Assembly: GCA_003221695.1 (NCBI GenBank) | Contig: QHSX01000038.1 | Coordinates: 186,001-250,000 of the forward strand | Source: Candidatus Rokuibacteriota bacterium | GTDB lineage: Bacteria; Methylomirabilota; Methylomirabilia; Rokubacteriales; CSP1-6 | Reading direction: 5' to 3' | DNA length: 64,000 nucleotides | Part shown: one piece after another, positions 59,030 to 64,000 of the stretch | How the letters are laid out: the number at the start of each line of letters is the position of its first letter | Position numbering within the stretch: position 1 is the first letter of the stretch | Translations under genes and position numbers: made by a program | Notes under the pieces: model-generated | The model's input: only the letters and a program-made list of their open reading frames with translations | Told to the model about the DNA's origin: nothing | Databases searched by the model: none

Positions 59030-59851
59030 GTGGCCGGGCGTGGCGTCCTCGCCTACGGCTTCCTCGGCCTCCTGCTCCTCGTCGTCGGCGTGCCGTTCTA
59101 CTGGATGGTGAACACGTCGCTGAAGACCTCCGCGCAGCTCCAGAGCCTGGCACCCTACTACTACCCGAGCCCGGCGACCCTCGGAAACTACGCGGCGCTC
59201 CTCGGCACGACGAACTTCCCGATTTGGATCCGGAACAGCGCGCTCGTCGCCGTCGGCGGCACGCTCGTGACCGTGCTCGTGTCGAGCCTGGCGGGCTACA
59301 GCCTCACGCGTATCCCGTATCCCGGGCGGCGGCTCCTCGCGACGGCCGTGTTGATCGTGTACCTCGTGCCGCCGACCCTGCTCTTCATCCCGCTCTACAC
59401 GATCCTCAGGCGCGTCGAGCTCGTGAACAGCCTCTGGGCGCTCATCGTCGTCTACCCGACGTTCACCGTCCCCTTCTGCACCTGGCTCCTGATGGGCTTC
59501 TTCCGGTCGATTCCGCGCGACCTGGAGGAGGCGGCGATGGTGGACGGTGCGACGCGCCTCGGCGCGTTCTGGCGCGTGATCCTCCCGCTCACGACGCCCG
59601 GCATCCTGGCGGCGGCGCTCTTCGCGTTCACGCTCGCCTGGAACGAGTTCCTCTATGCCCTCGTCTTCCTTCACGACACCGAGCTCAAGACGATCCCCGT
59701 CGGCCTGAACGACCTGATGTTCGGCGACATCTTCCTCTGGGGCGAGCTGATGGCGGCGGCCGTCCTGACGACCCTGCCGGTGATCGTGCTGTACACCTAT
59801 CTCCAGCGCTACATGGTCGAGGGCCTCACGGCGGGCGCGGTCAAGGGGTAG
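59030..59851 (+). CDS. Sugar ABC transporter permease, MalG/UgpE type
   Basis: 273 aa from a GTG at 59030, directly abutting the previous stop. It opens [20 protein letters not shown]. The EAA loop is [20 protein letters not shown], and [20 protein letters not shown] is a MalG-like loop. It ends GLTAGAVKG, the usual MalG C-terminus. It completes the permease pair. The operon stops here, 15 nt before the convergent alr end. Confidence 0.93.
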   Translation: MAGRGVLAYGFLGLLLLVVGVPFYWMVNTSLKTSAQLQSLAPYYYPSPATLGNYAALLGTTNFPIWIRNSALVAVGGTLVTVLVSSLAGYSLTRIPYPGRRLLATAVLIVYLVPPTLLFIPLYTILRRVELVNSLWALIVVYPTFTVPFCTWLLMGFFRSIPRDLEEAAMVDGATRLGAFWRVILPLTTPGILAAALFAFTLAWNEFLYALVFLHDTELKTIPVGLNDLMFGDIFLWGELMAAAVLTTLPVIVLYTYLQRYMVEGLTAGAVKG

Positions 59852-59866
59852 GCATCGGCGAGCCCA

Positions 59867-61018
59867 CTACGTCCCGCCGCGGTAGACGCGCGGCACGCGG
59901 GTGTTGATGCTGGTGAGGATCTCGTGCGGGATGGTGGACGCCCAGCCGGCCATCTCCTCGATCGAGATCCCGGCGGCGCCCTGGCGCCCGAGCAGGACGA
60001 CCTCGTCGCCGTTGTAGGCGGAGTCCCAGCCGATCGACACCATGATCTGGTCCATGCAGATCCGGCCGACCACGGGATACCGCTTGCCGCGCACGATCAC
60101 CTCGGCCCGCCCGCTCATGGCGCGCGCGTAGCCGTCGCCGTAGCCGACGGGCAGGGTCACGACGCGCGTCTGCGCGGGCGCCACCCACTCGCCGCCGTAG
60201 CTGACCGGCTGCCCGGCCCTGACGACCTTGAAATAGACGACCCGGGTCACCCAGGAGAGCGCCTGCCGCACGGGGATGGCCGCCGCCACCTCGAGAGTCG
60301 GCCGGACACCGTAGAAGAGGACGCCGGGGCGCACGAGATCCAGGTGGCTCTCACGCAGCTGCACGATCGCGCCCGAGTTCGCCGCGTGGCGCAGCGGCGG
60401 CGGCAGCGAGCGGCGCTCGTAGAAGCCGAGGGTCTCGTGGAAGCGCTCGAGCTGCAGGCGCGCGTGGGCGAGGTCGCGCGCGTCGGCGTTCGCGAAGTGC
60501 GTGAAGATCCCCTCGACGCGCACGTGGCGGCAGCGGAGCGACTCCTCGAGCAGCATTTCGGCGCTGTACCAGTGCACGCCGATGCGCTCCATCCCGGTGT
60601 CGATCTTGAGGTGCACGGTCGCGGTGCGCCCCGCCCGGGCGGCGTGCTCTTCAATCGCCCGCAGCTTGTCGACGGAGGAGGCGGTCAGGGTCAGGTCCGC
60701 CTCGAGGAAGCGCGGGATCTGCGAGCCCAGGATGCCCCCGAGCACCAGCACGGGCAGGCGCACGCCGTGCTGGCGAAGCCGCAGGCCTTCCTCCAGGTAG
60801 GCGACGCCGATATAGGGCGCGCCGAGGCGCTCGACCACGCGCCCGACCTCGACCAGCCCGTGGCCGTAGGCGTTCGCCTTGAGAATCGGCATCACACGCG
60901 CGGGCGCGACGTGCGCGGCGATGGCCCGGTAGTTCTCGGCGAGGACGTCGAGATCGACCTCGACGCGGGTCGGGCGCAGCTCGTCGGTCGCGATGGTCGA
61001 CTCGTGGAGCGCGGTCAT
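59867..61018 (-). CDS. alr: Alanine racemase
   Basis: 383 aa PLP enzyme. PTRVEVDLDVLAENYRAIAA and VMPILKANAYGHGLVEVG contain the PLP Lys. Further blocks are HLKIDTGMERIGVHW, RHAANSGAIVQLRESHLDLV, RPGVLFYGVRPT, SYGGEWVAPAQTRVVTLPVG and YGDGYAR (catalytic Tyr), and VVGRICMDQIMVSIG. It supplies D-alanine for peptidoglycan. Complete. It has a TACGCT hexamer about 17 nt upstream of the ATG on the minus strand. It diverges from the branched-chain amino-acid transporter operon. Confidence 0.95.
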   Translation of the reverse strand: MTALHESTIATDELRPTRVEVDLDVLAENYRAIAAHVAPARVMPILKANAYGHGLVEVGRVVERLGAPYIGVAYLEEGLRLRQHGVRLPVLVLGGILGSQIPRFLEADLTLTASSVDKLRAIEEHAARAGRTATVHLKIDTGMERIGVHWYSAEMLLEESLRCRHVRVEGIFTHFANADARDLAHARLQLERFHETLGFYERRSLPPPLRHAANSGAIVQLRESHLDLVRPGVLFYGVRPTLEVAAAIPVRQALSWVTRVVYFKVVRAGQPVSYGGEWVAPAQTRVVTLPVGYGDGYARAMSGRAEVIVRGKRYPVVGRICMDQIMVSIGWDSAYNGDEVVLLGRQGAAGISIEEMAGWASTIPHEILTSINTRVPRVYRGGT

Positions 61019-61117
61019 ACGCGGTGGTGACCCCTAGCGTACACGGGTTGAGCAGCGACGGAAAAAGTCCTGCGCCGGGCGAGCTGAGCTAGGATATGGC
61101 GGCCAAAGGAGGGTCAC

Positions 61118-62437
61118 ATGCGACGAGTGTCTACTGTCCTGACCGCGATCATGTGTCTCCTGCTGGTCGCCGCGCTCGCCTCCCGGACCCCGGCGGCGAG
61201 CGTCCCGGAGGTGCTCATCGGCGACGTCCTGCCGCTCACCGGAAACTTCGCGAGCCTCGGCCAGCAGTACCTCTGGGCCGGGCAGACGGTCGAGGACATC
61301 ATCAACAACGACTACCCGGACCTCGCGGTGCCGCTCGGACCGGGCAAGGGGTTCCCGGGACTCGGCGGGGCGCCGGCCAAGTTCATCTTCCGCGACGACC
61401 AGAGCCGCGGCGATCTCGCGCGCACGATCGCCGAGCAGCTCATCACGGTGAACCGTGTCCACTGGCTGAACGGCGACGGTACCAGCGGCAACACGTCGAT
61501 CATCCAGCCGGTCGTCGAGAGCTATGGCATCCCCATGTCCTGCCACCCGTGCGCGTCGCCGACGCTCACCGAGAAGGGGATGAAGTGGTACTGGCGCACC
61601 GGGCCGAACGACCGCACGATGGTCGCCAGCCTCTTTTCCTTCCTCAAGGAGTGGCCCGAGCACGGCGGCCCGAAGGGCCTCAAGACCGTCGCCGTCTTCA
61701 CCTGCGACAACCTCTTCTGCCAGGACAACCGGAAGATCGCCAACGAGCTCCTCCCGAGGCTCGGCTTCGAGATCGTGCTCGATCTGACGACCAAGACCGG
61801 CGCGACGACGCTCGCCTCCGAGGTCCAGCGGTTGCAGGCGGCCAAGCCAGACATCCTTTTCCTCGTCCAGTACCCGCCCGAGACGTCGATTTTCCAGGGC
61901 GACGCCAAGCGCGCCGGCTGGACGCCGAAGGTCATCGCGACGTCGAACGGCGCCTACTCCGACCAGACGTGGCTCGAGGCGCAGAAGAAGACGAACGGCG
62001 GCGCCGGCTGGGTCGGGCGCGACCCGACGGCGATCGACCTCGTGCAGGGCCGGCCGAGCTGGAAGAAGGTCAACGAGATCTACAAGACATACAGCCGCGG
62101 CCAGACCATGGGAGAGCTCGCCATGCGCGAGATCACGGGTCTGCTCTGGATGGCGGACACGATCAACCGCGCGAAGTCGGTCGAGCCCGCGGCGCTGGCC
62201 CAAGCGGCCATGGACACCAACACCCCGCCCGAGCAGCTGATCATCGACTACAAGGGCATCCGGTTCAATCAGAACCATCAGAACGAGCTGGCGACCGGCG
62301 TCGTCACGCAGATCGGCTGGGACGGCGAGAAGCACACCGTCTGGCCGTGGGAGCTCGCGAAGCGGGCGAACTTCAAGATCCTCTACCCCAACCCGGGCTG
62401 GCAGGAGCGGGACAGCACGCCCAAGCCGGCTGAGTGA
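61118..62437 (+). CDS. Branched-chain amino-acid-type ABC transporter solute-binding protein
   Basis: 439 aa, SD AAAGGAGGG before the ATG at 61118. The signal peptide ends near residue 27 (TPAAS). Peripla_BP_6 features: EVLIGDVLPLTGNFASLGQQ, KFIFRDDQSRGDLARTIAEQ, GDGTSGNTSIIQPVVESYGI, PMSCHPCASPTLTEKG and LQAAKPDILFLVQYPPETSI. LivJ/LivK-like; ligands range from branched-chain amino acids to aromatic acids, amides or urea. It is followed 9 nt on by livH and livM. Confidence 0.92.
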   Translation: MRRVSTVLTAIMCLLLVAALASRTPAASVPEVLIGDVLPLTGNFASLGQQYLWAGQTVEDIINNDYPDLAVPLGPGKGFPGLGGAPAKFIFRDDQSRGDLARTIAEQLITVNRVHWLNGDGTSGNTSIIQPVVESYGIPMSCHPCASPTLTEKGMKWYWRTGPNDRTMVASLFSFLKEWPEHGGPKGLKTVAVFTCDNLFCQDNRKIANELLPRLGFEIVLDLTTKTGATTLASEVQRLQAAKPDILFLVQYPPETSIFQGDAKRAGWTPKVIATSNGAYSDQTWLEAQKKTNGGAGWVGRDPTAIDLVQGRPSWKKVNEIYKTYSRGQTMGELAMREITGLLWMADTINRAKSVEPAALAQAAMDTNTPPEQLIIDYKGIRFNQNHQNELATGVVTQIGWDGEKHTVWPWELAKRANFKILYPNPGWQERDSTPKPAE

Positions 62438-62446
62438 AGCGCGCTC

Positions 62447-63319
62447 GTGACGCTCCTCCTCCAGGCGATCGTCAACGGGCTCGAGATGGGGTTTCTCTAC
62501 GCTCTCGTCGCGGTGGGGCTCACCATCATCTGGGGCCTCATGGAGATGATCAACTTCGCCCACGGCGAGTTCCTGATGCTCGGTATGTTCGGCGCCTGGT
62601 GGGCGAGCGTCGCCTTCGGCCTCGACCCGCTCCTCTCGATCGTCCCGGTGGGGCTCGCGATGTACGCGCTCGGCGTGCTCGTCTACCGGCAGCTCATGCG
62701 GCGCGTCCAGCGGGGCGACCCCTTCACCCAGATCTTCGCGACGGTCGGCCTCCTCTTTCTCCTGCAGAACTCTGCCGTCGCGGTCTTCACGAGCGACTAC
62801 CGCTACCTCTCGGACACGCTGCTCACCCGGCTCAGCGGCGCGAACGTTAACCTGCTCGGCATCACCATCGGCGTCCCGCTCCTGATCGGCGCGCTCCTGG
62901 CGCTCGTGCTGTTCCTCGCTCTCTACCTTCTGATCGACCGCACCGAGTTCGGGCTGGCGCTCCGGGCGACGGCGGAAGACCGTGAGGCGGCGATGCTCGT
63001 CGGCATCCGGCCGCAGAAGATGTTCGCCGTCGCCTGGGGCCTCGGGGCGGCGCTCGTCGCCGTCGCCGGGGCGATCCTGGCTAACTTCTTCGCCGTCTTC
63101 CCCCAGGTCGGCTTCCCGTTCACCGTCCTCGCCTACGCGATCGTCGCGCTCGGCGGGTTCGGCTCGATCCTCGGCACGCTCCTCGCCGCGCTCCTGGTCG
63201 GCGTGGTCCAGAGCGTCACGACCGTGTACCTGCCGCCGGCGTTCAAGGACGCGTTCGTCTTCGCCTCGTACATCGTGATCGGGCTCTGTCGACCCCAGGG
63301 GCTCTTTGGACGGTTCTAG
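62447..63319 (+). CDS. livH: Branched-chain amino-acid ABC transporter permease, LivH type
   Basis: 290 aa from a GTG at 62447, about eight helices. Landmarks: IVNGLEMGFLYALVAVGLTI, IWGLMEMINFAHGEFLMLG, LRATAEDREAAMLVGIRPQK (the cytoplasmic coupling loop) and YAIVALGGFGSILGTLLAAL. It ends RPQGLFGRF as LivH proteins do. It forms the importer with LivM. Its last 14 nt overlap the livM start. Confidence 0.94.
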   Translation: MTLLLQAIVNGLEMGFLYALVAVGLTIIWGLMEMINFAHGEFLMLGMFGAWWASVAFGLDPLLSIVPVGLAMYALGVLVYRQLMRRVQRGDPFTQIFATVGLLFLLQNSAVAVFTSDYRYLSDTLLTRLSGANVNLLGITIGVPLLIGALLALVLFLALYLLIDRTEFGLALRATAEDREAAMLVGIRPQKMFAVAWGLGAALVAVAGAILANFFAVFPQVGFPFTVLAYAIVALGGFGSILGTLLAALLVGVVQSVTTVYLPPAFKDAFVFASYIVIGLCRPQGLFGRF

Positions 63320-64000
63320 CGGACGGCGCCGGGCGCGGCTCGCGCTCGCCGCCGGCGTCCTCCTGGGCCTCGCCTACCCGATCCCCCTCCAGTGGAGTGG
63401 CTACACCTACTTCCACACCGTCGGCTTCCTCGTCCTGATCAACGCCATGCTCGGCGTCGGCTGGAACGTCATCGGCGGCTGGGCGGGCCAGTTCGACTTC
63501 GGGCCCCAGGTGTTCTTCGCGATCGGCGCCTACACGGCGGCGATCCTCTTCGTGCACGTGGGACTGAGCCCGTGGCTCGGCATGCTCGCCGGGGTGCTCG
63601 CGGCGATGGGGATCTGCGCGCTCGTGACCTATCCGCTGACGCGCCTGCGCGGCCACTACTTCGCCATCTCCACCGTGGCGATCTGGATGATCGCGCAGCC
63701 GATCGGCGCGACCTGGGAGTTCATCAACGGGAGCCGCGGCCTCTTCATCCCGATGCAGGGGGCGCAGGGCGTGCTCGGGGCGACGGCGAGCCTGCAGTTC
63801 GCCGGCCGCACCAAGGCCCTCGGCTACTACTATGTCGCCTTCGGCCTCCTCGGGCTCACCCTCTGGCTCCTCAGGCTCGTCGAGCACTCGAAGCTCGGCT
63901 TCTACTTCAGGGCGATCCGCGACGACCAGGAGGGCGCCGAGGGCATCGGCATCGACAGCCGGCTGTACAAGGTGATCGCGCGCTCCATCACGGCGGCGGT
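63306..64000 (+). CDS. livM: Branched-chain amino-acid ABC transporter permease, LivM type, cut by window end
   Basis: Open from a TTG at 63306 (MDGSSGRRRARLALAAGVLL) to the right edge, about 231 codons, no stop. The start overlaps livH by 14 nt. LivM features: NAMLGVGWNVIGGWAGQFDF (the G-Q-x-x-F/G motif), FFAIGAYTAAILF, VTYPLTRLRGHYFAISTVAI, and the coupling loop FYFRAIRDDQEGAEGIGIDS. ATPase genes livG and livF are expected just beyond. Confidence 0.92.
   Translation, partial: MDGSSGRRRARLALAAGVLLGLAYPIPLQWSGYTYFHTVGFLVLINAMLGVGWNVIGGWAGQFDFGPQVFFAIGAYTAAILFVHVGLSPWLGMLAGVLAAMGICALVTYPLTRLRGHYFAISTVAIWMIAQPIGATWEFINGSRGLFIPMQGAQGVLGATASLQFAGRTKALGYYYVAFGLLGLTLWLLRLVEHSKLGFYFRAIRDDQEGAEGIGIDSRLYKVIARSITAA

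Noticed and set aside
1-64000. CRISPR arrays, tRNA genes, insertion sequences, phage or plasmid genes
   Set aside because: Read for direct repeats, cloverleaf-like segments, transposase and integrase motifs; none was seen. A tRNA/CRISPR search program could still find something missed by eye.

Overview
The window is a gene-dense, very GC-rich chromosomal segment. Gaps between genes are mostly under 100 nt, GTG starts are frequent, and many genes overlap by four bases (ATGA/GTGA). Outer-membrane and periplasmic genes (a porin-like barrel, Pal, many secreted solute-binding proteins) indicate a diderm bacterium. Gene content, base composition and selenocysteine use would suit an uncultured soil lineage such as Methylomirabilota/Rokubacteria, but this is inference; no rRNA or other marker in the window fixes the taxonomy. 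I saw no tRNA, rRNA, CRISPR array, insertion sequence or phage gene.

Layout. 1-5035: 5' end of typA (minus), a zinc-ribbon/PilZ protein, two cyclophilins, a D-aminoacylase-type amidohydrolase and an aldehyde dehydrogenase. 5048-6129 (minus): a NagB-like sugar-phosphate isomerase/deaminase homolog behind a DsrE-family gene that has an in-frame TGA and a bacterial SECIS-like hairpin, so a probable selenoprotein. 6246-9590: a His-rich membrane protein, a porin-like barrel, a four-helix membrane protein and an FMN_bind-like periplasmic protein. 9640-15676: tungstate and molybdate uptake genes interleaved (tupAB-modABC-tupC), a DUF465 protein and moaC. 15690-18886: an AcuC-type deacetylase, then a minus-strand SCO1-like protein and SBP56/methanethiol oxidase pair. 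19124-20984: an orphan peptide-type solute-binding protein and a small coiled-coil membrane protein.

21082-30475 is a compact trehalose/compatible-solute island. It holds a membrane sensor-HAMP-OtsA fusion, OtsB, a DUF5752 protein, TreT, a GT-A glycosyltransferase resembling glucosyl/mannosylglycerate synthases, TreS and a maltokinase. Three trehalose routes are therefore encoded side by side.

30534-40487 is mostly housekeeping: Pal, LapA-like, an MscS-like membrane protein, an AMIN protein, then tmk-holB-ricT-metG, small and membrane proteins, an ACT-domain protein, tatD and an M28 peptidase. 40495-46563 carries a DUF2007 protein, a homogentisate-dioxygenase-like protein overlapping a P450, a zinc-ribbon remnant, a minus-strand operon with a P1/DmpA peptidase, and another coiled-coil membrane protein. 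46571-53000 has divergent hisC and glnD, followed by an in-frame fusion of a CDP-alcohol phosphatidyltransferase and an Slt-type lytic transglycosylase. 53005-64000 has an M48-protease remnant, a VOC protein, UspA, a fused E1 alpha-beta TPP dehydrogenase (minus), a sugar ABC transporter without its ATPase, alanine racemase (minus), and a branched-chain amino-acid-type ABC operon cut by the window end.

Regulation. Ten genes have a -10-like hexamer ending only 6-9 nt before the start codon, which suggests leaderless transcripts. Others have a Shine-Dalgarno (SD) sequence and a longer leader.
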